A stretch of 64,000 bases of DNA from Leptospira fletcheri (GTDB lineage Bacteria; Spirochaetota; Leptospiria; Leptospirales; Leptospiraceae): assembly GCF_004769195.1 (NCBI RefSeq), contig NZ_RQET01000001.1, positions 372,001-436,000 on the forward strand, written 5' to 3'. Below are positions 42,673-51,019 of this stretch, piece after piece. Position numbers and translations under genes: made by a program. The notes beneath the pieces were generated by a model. That model saw nothing but the letters and a program-made list of their open reading frames with translations. It did not search any database and was not told the origin of the DNA. Positions within the stretch are counted from its first letter, which is position 1; every line of letters starts with the position of its first letter.

Positions 42673-44259
42673 ATGAACCAGCGCCAAAAAAATTCGAAAC
42701 GTTCTTCCCTCGGCTTGGCCGGTCGGGTTTTCGCGTATGGAACGATTCTGATCCTATCCCAACTCGGGATTTCCGCCCAAACGGTCACGAAGCAGTTGAA
42801 GCTTTCCACAGAGGAAACGGTAAAACGTTCCCTGGAAAGCAACTTCAACCTGCAGAATCTTCGTTATGAATTGGTAAAATCGGATTCCGGTTTTTTAAAG
42901 TCCGAATCCAAGTATTCTTGGAAAATCGTGAGCGATAACTCCTTCAACCAGACGATCTTACCGTTCAACCAAAACAACGTCTTTACCGGTAACAAAATCT
43001 CGAACGATACGATCAAGGGCGGGATCGAAAAGACCATCCGGACCACAGGGACATATTTCAAACTCGAAGCGGGAAACACCCGATTCGACTCCAACGCGTT
43101 CGAGGACAAGAGCAACCCGTTTACCGCGAGTTTCTCCGGATTAGGCCTTCCCCCTTTGTATACCGGCTTTATCCGACTCACCTTTAGCCAGGATCTGCTG
43201 AAGAACTCCTTCGGATTACAAAGCCGGAACGAGGAAAAAATCCTGACCAAGCAGGGAGAAATCGCGAGAAACCAGGTTTCTCAGCAGATTTCACAAGCGA
43301 TCGTGGACGCACTCCTGGACTTTTGGGATTATTCCATCAAATTGCATTCTCTAAAAACGTACAGGAAACTTCAAGAAAACGTAAAAGACATACGTAACCT
43401 CACCATGCGTAAGCAAAGCTTGGGATTGTCCGAATCCTTCGAGGTAAACCAATGGAATTCCCTTCTGGCCCAGGCGGATAGCCAGTTGGAAACCGCAATC
43501 GTGCAAAAGGACGAAGCGAAGAGAAAGCTGGCTCGTAACTTAAGACTGGACGATAATACCGAACTTTCGGAAGAAACCGACCTCTTAGAAGACATACCTT
43601 CCAAGCCGGATTATACCGCGGACCTCACGGTCGCGTATCAAAAAAGAGCGGATTACCAAAACGCTCTCCGACAAAAGGAAATTGCGGAAGTTCTCTTAAA
43701 GAACGCAAAGAACGACCAGCTTCCTAGCTTGACGGTTTCCGGTTATGCGGCTTCCCAAGCACAGACCCTCGTTTCTCCGGAAAAAAACTATAGCGATCCG
43801 GCGGATGGGGTCGGCTCCTTAAAATACAAGGATTACCAGACCAAGGTGGCTCTCTCTTATCCGATCTTCGACAAAGGAGTGTATGCCGGTCGCCGGGATT
43901 CCGAGATCGGAGTAAAGCAAGCCAATCTTCAGGAACTGGATATCAAGAATCAAGTGCGGGACGATGTCCGCACCAGGATCGATTCCCTCGAAGCGAGCTA
44001 CCGGATTTATAAGAATTCCATCATTACGGAACGGGAATCGCAGAATTATTACAACGGAGTTCTAAGATCTTTCCGCCAAGGAAGGATGGATGCCGTTTCC
44101 GTAAAAAACGCATTGGACACTCTGGTAAGAGACCAACTCAGCCTGACCCAAGCGAAAGTGAACTTCAATATCGATCTGATGCGTTATTACATCGCGAAAA
44201 ATACTTTGTTGGAACGCTTCGATTTGGACGTGGACAAACTACTTCCGAATCTTCAATAA
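42673..44259 (+). CDS. TolC-family outer membrane efflux protein
   Basis: A 528-residue exported protein (signal around residues 20-40, ending SAQTVTK). It has the duplicated helical-barrel and beta-strand layout of TolC/OEP proteins: STEETVKRSLESNFNLQNL near the start, long coiled helices (SQAIVDALLDFWDYSIKLHSLK), and a second copy from DLTVAYQKRADYQNALRQKE. These trimers form the outer-membrane duct for RND, ABC or MFS pumps. The start ATG has GGAGG upstream. No inner-membrane partner is adjacent; the RND gene near 33 kb could be one, but this is not shown. Confidence 0.88.
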   Translation: MNQRQKNSKRSSLGLAGRVFAYGTILILSQLGISAQTVTKQLKLSTEETVKRSLESNFNLQNLRYELVKSDSGFLKSESKYSWKIVSDNSFNQTILPFNQNNVFTGNKISNDTIKGGIEKTIRTTGTYFKLEAGNTRFDSNAFEDKSNPFTASFSGLGLPPLYTGFIRLTFSQDLLKNSFGLQSRNEEKILTKQGEIARNQVSQQISQAIVDALLDFWDYSIKLHSLKTYRKLQENVKDIRNLTMRKQSLGLSESFEVNQWNSLLAQADSQLETAIVQKDEAKRKLARNLRLDDNTELSEETDLLEDIPSKPDYTADLTVAYQKRADYQNALRQKEIAEVLLKNAKNDQLPSLTVSGYAASQAQTLVSPEKNYSDPADGVGSLKYKDYQTKVALSYPIFDKGVYAGRRDSEIGVKQANLQELDIKNQVRDDVRTRIDSLEASYRIYKNSIITERESQNYYNGVLRSFRQGRMDAVSVKNALDTLVRDQLSLTQAKVNFNIDLMRYYIAKNTLLERFDLDVDKLLPNLQ

Positions 44260-44281
44260 ACTGGAAGAACCGAAACCACTT

Positions 44282-45712
44282 TTGAAGCGCGGATTTTTCC
44301 TTTCACTCTTCGGGATCGCGGCCCTTATCCTTCTGATCGTCTTGGCTTGGAAGTTTTGGCCCAAGCCTTCGGACACGATCTACGAGAATTTTAAAAAAGG
44401 AAAATGGGAAAAAGTGGTCCGTTCCGTAGGAACTCTTTCCGAACCTTCTCCTTACGATCTATTCTACGCTTCCCAGTCCCTTGTCTCCTTCAACTCCGAG
44501 CTCAAAAAATTGGAACCCGCGGAACAAAACAAGGAAGCGACCCGATTCTCTAATATTACAAAAATCGGATTCCTTTCCGTAGGAGAAGGTGCCGGCTTTC
44601 CTGTCTTCGAGGACGTTTTTTTAACCAAGCTCCCGCGCGGGGGATTTTTACGGGAAAAAGCTCTGGCGTTCCGACTGGAATCCGCGTCCGATTGGGAAGA
44701 AGAATCGAATTTTCTAAAATACCTGAAGGAATTCCTAAAATCCGATCCTCTCGTTCTCGGTGCGAAATATTCGGTTACACTTAGGAAAGCTCTAAAGCGT
44801 GAAATTCCTCTGACCGAACCGGACAAAAAGGAAGCCGAAGAGCGACTCGGATTTTTGAGCTCGCAGGAAGATTCCGTATTTTTTACGGGAAGACTGAAAA
44901 ACACCGGAGAAAACACCAACCTTCGGACCGGGCCCGGAACGGAGAACCCTGGCCGCGCCCGATTGAAAAAAAATCTGACTCTGTACGTGTTGGATAGGGA
45001 TCCTCGTTCGGAAACGATCGGAGGGAAAAAAGGAAATTGGCTTCAGATCTATGTTCCCGAACTCTCCGTCACCGGTTGGATTTTCTCCACCTTTACGGCG
45101 GAAGATCCCTATCCTCAGGAAAAAGCGGAGGCCATGTTGGCCGGATTTTCGCAGTCGGAAAAAAGTACAGCATGGGATTTCGCGTTCTGGGAGCCGAACC
45201 AACCGCCGCCCGGATTTCACGGAGAATATTTGAAAACCGACAAGATCGCACTCGATGGAGATTACGGAATCGTACTATATAGATCCCAAAACGGAAAATA
45301 TACGGAGATCTGTAGATTGGTCGAAGAACCCTTCCGTTCCCTGGAATTTGTCTCAGCCAGCCTCAGCGGAGAAGAGCCTGTTCCTATCTTTCGACTTTAT
45401 GCCGGACAACCTGGATCCTGGAAGCCCGGATTTCAGATCGACTTGGAACGGGATAGCATTTCGATTAACAGAAATAGATACGTTACGGGAAATTCCTCCG
45501 GCAAACGCCGTTTCCGGATCGCGATTTCATCTTCGAACTCCGGATCCGCCTCGGCCTCTCTGCTCCTCGGAGAAACCGTGGCATTGCAAGGGATCCGCCC
45601 GGAAGAGGATTTTTCTCCGGAGGAAGAGACCCGATACAAACTTTGCCTTCTTCAACCGGAAAAACGTTCCGATTCCAATCTAGCGGCCTTTCGGTTCGAA
45701 TTTCATTTCTAA
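44282..45712 (+). CDS. Membrane-anchored hypothetical protein with bacterial SH3 domain
   Basis: A 476-residue protein with one N-terminal membrane segment (FFLSLFGIAALILLIVLAWKFW). A helical part (about 30-200) is followed by an SH3b domain at about 205-275: TGENTNLRTGPGTENPG, LYVLDRD, KGNWLQIYVPELSVTGWIFS. Such domains often bind peptidoglycan or peptides. The C-terminal 200 residues are beta-rich and unrecognised. The start is TTG at 44282, 22 bp after the TolC stop. The GGAAG lies a little far upstream. It is probably a periplasmic-facing protein in an envelope operon. Confidence 0.75.
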   Translation: MKRGFFLSLFGIAALILLIVLAWKFWPKPSDTIYENFKKGKWEKVVRSVGTLSEPSPYDLFYASQSLVSFNSELKKLEPAEQNKEATRFSNITKIGFLSVGEGAGFPVFEDVFLTKLPRGGFLREKALAFRLESASDWEEESNFLKYLKEFLKSDPLVLGAKYSVTLRKALKREIPLTEPDKKEAEERLGFLSSQEDSVFFTGRLKNTGENTNLRTGPGTENPGRARLKKNLTLYVLDRDPRSETIGGKKGNWLQIYVPELSVTGWIFSTFTAEDPYPQEKAEAMLAGFSQSEKSTAWDFAFWEPNQPPPGFHGEYLKTDKIALDGDYGIVLYRSQNGKYTEICRLVEEPFRSLEFVSASLSGEEPVPIFRLYAGQPGSWKPGFQIDLERDSISINRNRYVTGNSSGKRRFRIAISSSNSGSASASLLLGETVALQGIRPEEDFSPEEETRYKLCLLQPEKRSDSNLAAFRFEFHF

Positions 45713-45741
45713 GGGCAGGAATTATATTAGGAGATTCAACT

Positions 45742-45993
45742 ATGCCTACTTACGACTACCGCTGCAAAAACTGCGGCCAAACTTTCGAATACTTCCAATC
45801 CATGAAGGACGATCCGATCAAGACCTGTATCCTTTGCGGTAAAGGGGAAGTCGAGCGTCTGATCTCGAACGGAGGTGGAATCATCTTCAAGGGTTCCGGA
45901 TTCTACGTCACGGATTATAAATCTTCCGGGAATTCCTCTAACTCTTCTAACTCCTCCAATTCCTCGTCCGGTTCGTCCGAATCCTCCGGCTGA
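45742..45993 (+). CDS. FmdB-family small zinc-ribbon protein
   Basis: An 83-residue protein opening MPTYDYRCKNCGQTFEYFQSM, the FmdB zinc ribbon, with Cys8, Cys11, Cys29 and Cys32 as zinc ligands. It ends with GGGIIFKGSGFYVTDYK and a low-complexity Ser/Asn tail (residues about 62-83). The start ATG at 45742 has AGGAG nine bases upstream; a longer in-frame reading overlaps the previous gene and lacks family likeness. Function of the family is poorly known; a regulatory role was proposed for the founding member. Confidence 0.85.
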   Translation: MPTYDYRCKNCGQTFEYFQSMKDDPIKTCILCGKGEVERLISNGGGIIFKGSGFYVTDYKSSGNSSNSSNSSNSSSGSSESSG

Positions 45994-45995
45994 AC

Positions 45996-46871
45996 TTGGG
46001 CCGTTTAGGAATTTTAGCGGGAGGAGGAGACCTTCCGCAAATCGGAATGCGCGAAGCCTTAGCGGCCGGAGAAGATCCGCTGTTTCTTTCCATCGCGGAA
46101 TCGGATTTTACTCCCGGCGACTATCCGGACCGGGTCGTACCCATTCGCATCGCGAAGATAGGAGGATTGTTAAAATCCTGTAAAGCGAACGGAATCGATC
46201 GCCTCCTTCTATTAGGAAAGGTCAAAAAGGAAATCATATTCAAAAGTATGAATTTCGATCTGAAAGCCATCGCTTTATTGGCGAGAATGGTAAACCGGCA
46301 CGATTATTCCATTTTCAAAACGGTGGCCGAAGAATTCGAAAAAGAAGGGATCCGGATCCTCTCCCAAAAAACGTATCTGAAATCTCTTCTTCTCCCGCAA
46401 GGTAGGTATACGAAAAAAGCCTTGGACAAAAGACAGTTGGCCGATGTGGAATTCGGAATGGAATATGCGGAGAAAATCGCTCATTTGGACATAGGCCAGA
46501 CGGTCGTCGTATTGGATAAGTCCGTATTGGCGGTGGAAGCCGTGGAAGGAACGGATTTGGCGATTCGACGCGGAGGCTCCTTTGCCAAAAAGGACAAGGC
46601 GGTCGTATGTAAAAGTTCCAAACCTAGCCAGGATGACCGGTTCGATCTTCCCACCGTTGGCGTGGAAACCCTGAAAACGATGAAGGAAAGCGACTGCGAA
46701 ATCCTCTCCTTGAGGGAAGGAGAAACCATCGTGGTGGATCCTCCGGAATTTATTCGCCTTGCCGAAAAACTAAAAATACATATCTTGAGTATCGGCCGTG
46801 GTAACCTCTCGAAAATCAATAGCACCCAAAAAAGACTCCCCGAAATCCAAAAAGTCCCCCGCAAAGCCTAG
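45996..46871 (+). CDS. lpxI: UDP-2,3-diacylglucosamine pyrophosphatase LpxI
   Basis: A 291-residue protein of the LpxI (DUF1009) family, which cuts UDP-2,3-diacylglucosamine to lipid X and UMP at the fourth step of lipid A synthesis, in place of LpxH. Signatures: LGILAGGGDLPQIGMREA at the start, GGLLKSCKANGIDRLLLLGKV, and in the C-terminal half AVEAVEGTDLAIRRGG and DLPTVGVETLKTMKE, which hold the active site. The start is TTG at 45996, two bases after the FmdB stop. The end overlaps lpxB by 74 bp. The two adjacent enzymes perform consecutive steps: LpxI makes lipid X, which LpxB uses. Confidence 0.92.
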   Translation: MGRLGILAGGGDLPQIGMREALAAGEDPLFLSIAESDFTPGDYPDRVVPIRIAKIGGLLKSCKANGIDRLLLLGKVKKEIIFKSMNFDLKAIALLARMVNRHDYSIFKTVAEEFEKEGIRILSQKTYLKSLLLPQGRYTKKALDKRQLADVEFGMEYAEKIAHLDIGQTVVVLDKSVLAVEAVEGTDLAIRRGGSFAKKDKAVVCKSSKPSQDDRFDLPTVGVETLKTMKESDCEILSLREGETIVVDPPEFIRLAEKLKIHILSIGRGNLSKINSTQKRLPEIQKVPRKA

Positions 46872-48084
46872 AGTTGGCGCGGGGGATTGGAGCCTCGATT
46901 CGTCACCCTCCTTCTTATTTTTAGCCGGAGAACATTCGGGGGATCTACTCGGAGGAGAACTCATCCACGAGTTGAAAAAGACCTACCCCGACTCCCCCTT
47001 TTTCGGAGTAGGCGGACCTAGGATGATAGAAGAAGGATTCGACTCCATCGAAAACATGGAGGAGCTCTCTGTGATCGGATTCACCGCAGTGCTGTTCAAA
47101 TATAAGTTCCTGAAATCTCTGATGGAAAAGATCGTAGAAGAAGCTACGTCCCGCTCCTGCACTCATGCGGTCCTTGTCGATTATCCCGGATTCAACCTAA
47201 GATTAGCCCGCAAACTGAAGGCATTGGGAATCAAAGTGATCTTCTATGTTTCTCCCCAGCTTTGGGCTTGGAAATTCGATCGGATCTATGGGATCCAGGA
47301 ATGCGTGGACTTGATGCTCGTCCTTTTCCCTTTCGAAAAGGAACTGTACGATAAATACGGAGTAAGAAGCGTTTTCGTCGGACACCCGATCGCTCAGAGA
47401 ATCAAGGAGAAGATCAAGAAAGAAGCGGTTTTTCCGGAAACCGGAGAAAACAAACCTTCCTCTACGTACATCGTCACGCTTATGCCCGGTTCCAGAAGCG
47501 GAGAGATCCGACGCATCCTGCAAACGCTTTTACAGACCGCAAAATTGCTTCATGAAGCTTTGGAAAAAGAAAAGAAACATGTCCGCTTCCTAATCCCGAA
47601 TATCAACGCGAAAGAGGAGGAGTTTATCCTTCGTTCCATCGAAAAAATCTCGGCCCTTTCCCCGAACTTGAACGTGGAGTACAGTTTCGATCGATCGTTA
47701 AGGGCGATAGAGGCTGCGGATTTGGTCTTGGTGGCTTCCGGAACTGCGACTCTGGAAGTGGTCTATTTCGAAAAGCCGATGATCATCCTCTATAAAGTCA
47801 GCTTTCTGACCTACTTCATCGCTTCGCAGGTGATTCGGACTCCGTACATAGGTTTGGTGAACATCCTTTCCGGTAGGGAGACTGCGCGGGAATTGATACA
47901 AGCGGAATGTACTCCCGAAATGGCCTTCGAAGAATCCTTAGCCATCCTAAAGAATAAAAAATACAGACACGCAATGATAGAGGATATCGCCTCCGTAAAA
48001 CGATCCTTAGGCGACGAACCTACTTCTAAAAATGCGGCAAAAGCCGTCGTTCATTTCATTAAGGAAAAACGCACCGCCGGCTAA
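46798..48084 (+). CDS. lpxB: Lipid A disaccharide synthase
   Basis: A 428-residue GT19 glycosyltransferase. It joins lipid X to UDP-2,3-diacylglucosamine. Core motifs: FLFLAGEHSGDLLGGELIHEL, GVGGPRMIEEGFDSI, VDYPGFNLRLARKLKALGI, VSPQLWAWKFDRI, VGHPIAQRI, LMPGSRSGEIRRIL and LVASGTATLEVVYF. The start GTG at 46798 gives a Lys/Ser/Pro-rich leader of about 35 residues before the family core and overlaps lpxI by 74 bp. No start codon nearer the core is in frame, so the leader may be real. It ends the plus-strand operon, and the AsmA-like gene converges 15 bp later. Confidence 0.93.
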   Translation: MVTSRKSIAPKKDSPKSKKSPAKPRVGAGDWSLDSSPSFLFLAGEHSGDLLGGELIHELKKTYPDSPFFGVGGPRMIEEGFDSIENMEELSVIGFTAVLFKYKFLKSLMEKIVEEATSRSCTHAVLVDYPGFNLRLARKLKALGIKVIFYVSPQLWAWKFDRIYGIQECVDLMLVLFPFEKELYDKYGVRSVFVGHPIAQRIKEKIKKEAVFPETGENKPSSTYIVTLMPGSRSGEIRRILQTLLQTAKLLHEALEKEKKHVRFLIPNINAKEEEFILRSIEKISALSPNLNVEYSFDRSLRAIEAADLVLVASGTATLEVVYFEKPMIILYKVSFLTYFIASQVIRTPYIGLVNILSGRETARELIQAECTPEMAFEESLAILKNKKYRHAMIEDIASVKRSLGDEPTSKNAAKAVVHFIKEKRTAG

Positions 48085-48099
48085 GGAACATGATCGGAA

Positions 48100-50268
48100 T
48101 CATTCCGGAACGCAGATCTCTCTTGTTTCCCGGAACTTGGAATAGAACGGGACCGAGCTGATCGTAAAAGCGGAATCGCTGGAAGCGGTTTGAGTGAAAC
48201 CCGTGACGGAATAACGAAGATCGGAATTTTCTTCCCCGTAGGCGTTTCCGGTCCCGTTGAAATTTCCGGATTTCCAGACTAGGTTTTTCAACATGGGATT
48301 TCCGGGATCTCCGTATTCGAATTGCATATCGAATCCCGGTTGCAACGGAAGAGGAAAATTCGCATTCCCGCTCCAATGTACGCCCTTAAAAAGGACTTCC
48401 TGCAGATTCATATAAAAATGATCGCGAAAGTCCAGGAAATTATTTCCGAAGAACCGAATCGTTCCCTTGGTGGAAATTTTCTCGGGAGTCAGATCCTTTC
48501 CGCAGAATCTAAAGGAGGCGAGTTTCCACGGAAGATCGCTCCCTTCGAATTCGAAATTGAAATACGGGTTATCGCTTCCGTAGGTAAAATAGGAAGAGAT
48601 CTTACCTTCCCCGACTCCCGACAATTTTCCTTCCAATCTAGATTGAGATGGCGCGAACTTGAGATTTAGAGCCAAAACCCCCAAATTCGGAAGGTCGGAT
48701 TTCAGACGCATCTCCTTCGCATCTACCTTGAGATTTCCGGTGGAAAACTCCAGGAAGTATTTATATACCGGCGTGCGAACGAAATGAATTTCCGGGATCA
48801 GTTTCTCCATTCTGGTGCGGACTTCTTCCCTCACCTCCTGCCTCATCCGTTTGTACCAAGGAAGATAATTCTCCAACACGATGGAATCCGTTTTCAACTC
48901 GGTGTCGAAATCCCCCTGAACCTGATAATACGGAGTGCCGTCCCCCTTAAAAGCCTTGCGAAACCCAGCTTTGCCTCGCGAAGTCCAGCGAGCAGGAAAA
49001 CCGAATTGGGAGCCGATCATTTCCATACGGAAAGAACCGTTCCGATCCCAATTTAGATTTCCTTCTTTCACCTCAAGATCCAGTTCCGGATCTTTCCAAC
49101 GGAAATGCTTCAGAGTAAATCCGCTTTCTAGCTGGACCCAATCGTTGGAATTACCGGTTTCTTTTCCCTTGCAAAGTAACCTTAGGCTCCCTCCGAAAGA
49201 CTCTAATTGCTCGGAAATCGGTAAAAAATCGCGAACCCTATCCAAGTCGGACACGTCCAGTTTCAATTCCCAATTTCTCAATCCCTTGGTCCCTTTTTCG
49301 CGGGAAAATTCCAACGAATCTTCGTTATTTAAAAGTTTATGATATTCTTTATATGTTCCTTCTTTCCCGTTGGAACGAGCCCATTCGTGTTCGAGAGATA
49401 CGTTTCTCCATTCCCACGGCTCCTCCTTAAGAGGAAGTTCTTGCATGACGATTCCGCTTACCGCGGAAAATTCGGTCTTTCCATTTCCCTTTAAAATTCC
49501 GTCCTCCACTTCCAGAAACGCTTTGCCGGAGATGCGGCCGTTCTGCGGTAAAAAAGGGGACAGCTCGGAATACAATCCGCCGATCGCTTTCGCTCTTGCG
49601 TTCCTAAAATCCAAAGCCAAAGACATCCCTTTGGATCCGACGTCGGTGGAGAAAGTACCGTTTACGTAACGCAACCCGGGCCAAGGAAATACGGAGTCCG
49701 AAATTCCGACGGAGATCCGATTTCCGTCCTTTCGAATCAAAAAATCCACTCCCCTCACCTCTTCCAGAAGAACCTTTCCTCCTCTAACCAAAGTCACTGT
49801 GGTGTTTTCGAGCAGGATTTCCGGGATATTGATCTTATGGATATAGCCTAGGATTTCTCCCGAAATACGATCTTCCAGATCCAGGTAAATCTGTGCGTTT
49901 CTGACTCGGATCGCCTTCACCGAAGGGGTCCCTTTCCAAAGTCCGCGCAAAACCAATTCGATCTTATTTGCCCTCAGGATCAGATGCTGCGCCGCAAAAT
50001 CTCCCTCGCTCGAAATCTTGAGATCTTCTATAAAAACGTGGTTCGGAAATTCGAACTCTACGACTCCCAAAGCTACGGCTCTTCCCAGCTCGCCGTTGAT
50101 GAAATTTCGGGAAAGCTCCTTGATTCCTCTCAGATCCAAAACTCGGTGTACAAAATACCATTCCGCTCCTTCCTTAACGGCAACGGATAAAAGAAGAAGC
50201 GTCACTACAAGAACGGATATCTTGCGGAAGTACGGCTGCTCCGCGACCGTCTTTGCGCGAAGATACAA
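48100..50268 (-). CDS. AsmA/TamB-like membrane-tethered protein
   Basis: About 722 residues with one N-terminal membrane segment (ISVLVVTLLLLSVAVK) and a long, beta-rich periplasmic part with repeating strands (IYLDLEDRISGEILGYIHKINI, ILLENTTVTLVRGGKVLLEEV). This is the pattern of AsmA-like proteins, which bridge the periplasm and carry lipids. I place the start at TTG 50268. An in-frame ATG at 50466 would overlap the upstream lipoprotein gene and its terminator at 50297-50327. No Shine-Dalgarno decides the start. Convergence with lpxB and the envelope setting are in keeping with a role in outer membrane lipid supply, which is inference. Confidence 0.65.
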   Translation of the reverse strand: MYLRAKTVAEQPYFRKISVLVVTLLLLSVAVKEGAEWYFVHRVLDLRGIKELSRNFINGELGRAVALGVVEFEFPNHVFIEDLKISSEGDFAAQHLILRANKIELVLRGLWKGTPSVKAIRVRNAQIYLDLEDRISGEILGYIHKINIPEILLENTTVTLVRGGKVLLEEVRGVDFLIRKDGNRISVGISDSVFPWPGLRYVNGTFSTDVGSKGMSLALDFRNARAKAIGGLYSELSPFLPQNGRISGKAFLEVEDGILKGNGKTEFSAVSGIVMQELPLKEEPWEWRNVSLEHEWARSNGKEGTYKEYHKLLNNEDSLEFSREKGTKGLRNWELKLDVSDLDRVRDFLPISEQLESFGGSLRLLCKGKETGNSNDWVQLESGFTLKHFRWKDPELDLEVKEGNLNWDRNGSFRMEMIGSQFGFPARWTSRGKAGFRKAFKGDGTPYYQVQGDFDTELKTDSIVLENYLPWYKRMRQEVREEVRTRMEKLIPEIHFVRTPVYKYFLEFSTGNLKVDAKEMRLKSDLPNLGVLALNLKFAPSQSRLEGKLSGVGEGKISSYFTYGSDNPYFNFEFEGSDLPWKLASFRFCGKDLTPEKISTKGTIRFFGNNFLDFRDHFYMNLQEVLFKGVHWSGNANFPLPLQPGFDMQFEYGDPGNPMLKNLVWKSGNFNGTGNAYGEENSDLRYSVTGFTQTASSDSAFTISSVPFYSKFRETREICVPE

Positions 50269-50296
50269 TATTCTGGAATACTTATAAATATAAAAT

Positions 50297-50327
50297 GGGA
50301 CCGGAATCTGAAACTCGATTCGGTCCC
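50297..50327 (-). terminator. Intrinsic terminator after the TPR lipoprotein gene
   Basis: Read on the minus strand, GGGACCGAATC and GATTCCGGTCCC form a stem of 11 pairs with one bulge, followed by ATTTTATATTTAT. It lies about 43 bp after the stop at 50370. Its place shows that the next gene downstream must start beyond it. Confidence 0.85.
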
Positions 50328-50369
50328 TTTTGATAAACGGATTTTTAGGAAACGGAAACGAAAACCGGA

Positions 50370-51014
50370 TTATCGCGGTAGGAGTTGCGCGATCTTTTCC
50401 GAAGTCTCCCGTAGAACGGCGCTCTCTGGATATTTCTGCAATCCTTCTTCCAGAACCATCTGGCATCTTTTGTATTCCTTAATCCGATAGAAGCTGACGA
50501 CGACGGTCTCATAATAGAATAGATCCTTCTCGAAATTCTTATCTCTGGCAGCGCGCCCGAGAATCCCGAGAGCTTGGCCGTATTTCTCGTCTTCGAAATA
50601 AGCTTTGGCCCACATCTTTCTGCGGTTCGTAGATTCGAAATCCCTGTCTATATTATCGGATTTACGAAAGTGAACGATTGCATTTCCGTAATCGTTGATT
50701 CCCAAGTAAGCGGACCCGAGGTAATGGTCCAAATGGAGAAGATTCTTGCCTTCCTTGGAATTCTGGAGCTCTTTCAGAACGAGAGAGGCTTCCTTGAAGG
50801 ATTCGATTTTAAGTAATAACTTTGCTTTCTGGAGGAGGAGTTCGGAACGCCTTTTGTCCTCCATACCGATCCCTGGTAATTGCGAATCGATGATTTTGAT
50901 TTCTGCTCTGACCTGGGATTCAAGGTTTGCAGACACTGCACTTTCTCTTTGCGCCGTTGCACACGAAAAAGAAGCTAAGCTCCCCAGCACCAGTATAGCG
51001 AGATATCTCTTCAT
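50370..51014 (-). CDS. TPR-repeat lipoprotein
   Basis: A 214-residue predicted lipoprotein: MKRYLAILVLGSLASFSC with Cys18 as the lipidated residue. The mature part is helical with TPR-like repeats (LLLQKAKLLLKIESFKEASLVL, HYLGSAYLGINDYGNAIVHF, KAYFEDEKYGQALGILGRAA). It resembles outer-membrane assembly lipoproteins (BamD-like) only in general. The start ATG at 51012-51014 gives a proper leader; a reading starting 60 codons earlier overlaps the helicase gene. It begins five bases after the helicase stop, so it is the second gene of that operon. Confidence 0.78.
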   Translation of the reverse strand: MKRYLAILVLGSLASFSCATAQRESAVSANLESQVRAEIKIIDSQLPGIGMEDKRRSELLLQKAKLLLKIESFKEASLVLKELQNSKEGKNLLHLDHYLGSAYLGINDYGNAIVHFRKSDNIDRDFESTNRRKMWAKAYFEDEKYGQALGILGRAARDKNFEKDLFYYETVVVSFYRIKEYKRCQMVLEEGLQKYPESAVLRETSEKIAQLLPR

Positions 51015-51019
51015 TTTTA

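Noticed and set aside
50269..50466. Extending the AsmA-like gene to the ATG at 50466
   Set aside because: It would overlap the end of the TPR lipoprotein gene and cross a strong terminator; the added residues are not signal-like.
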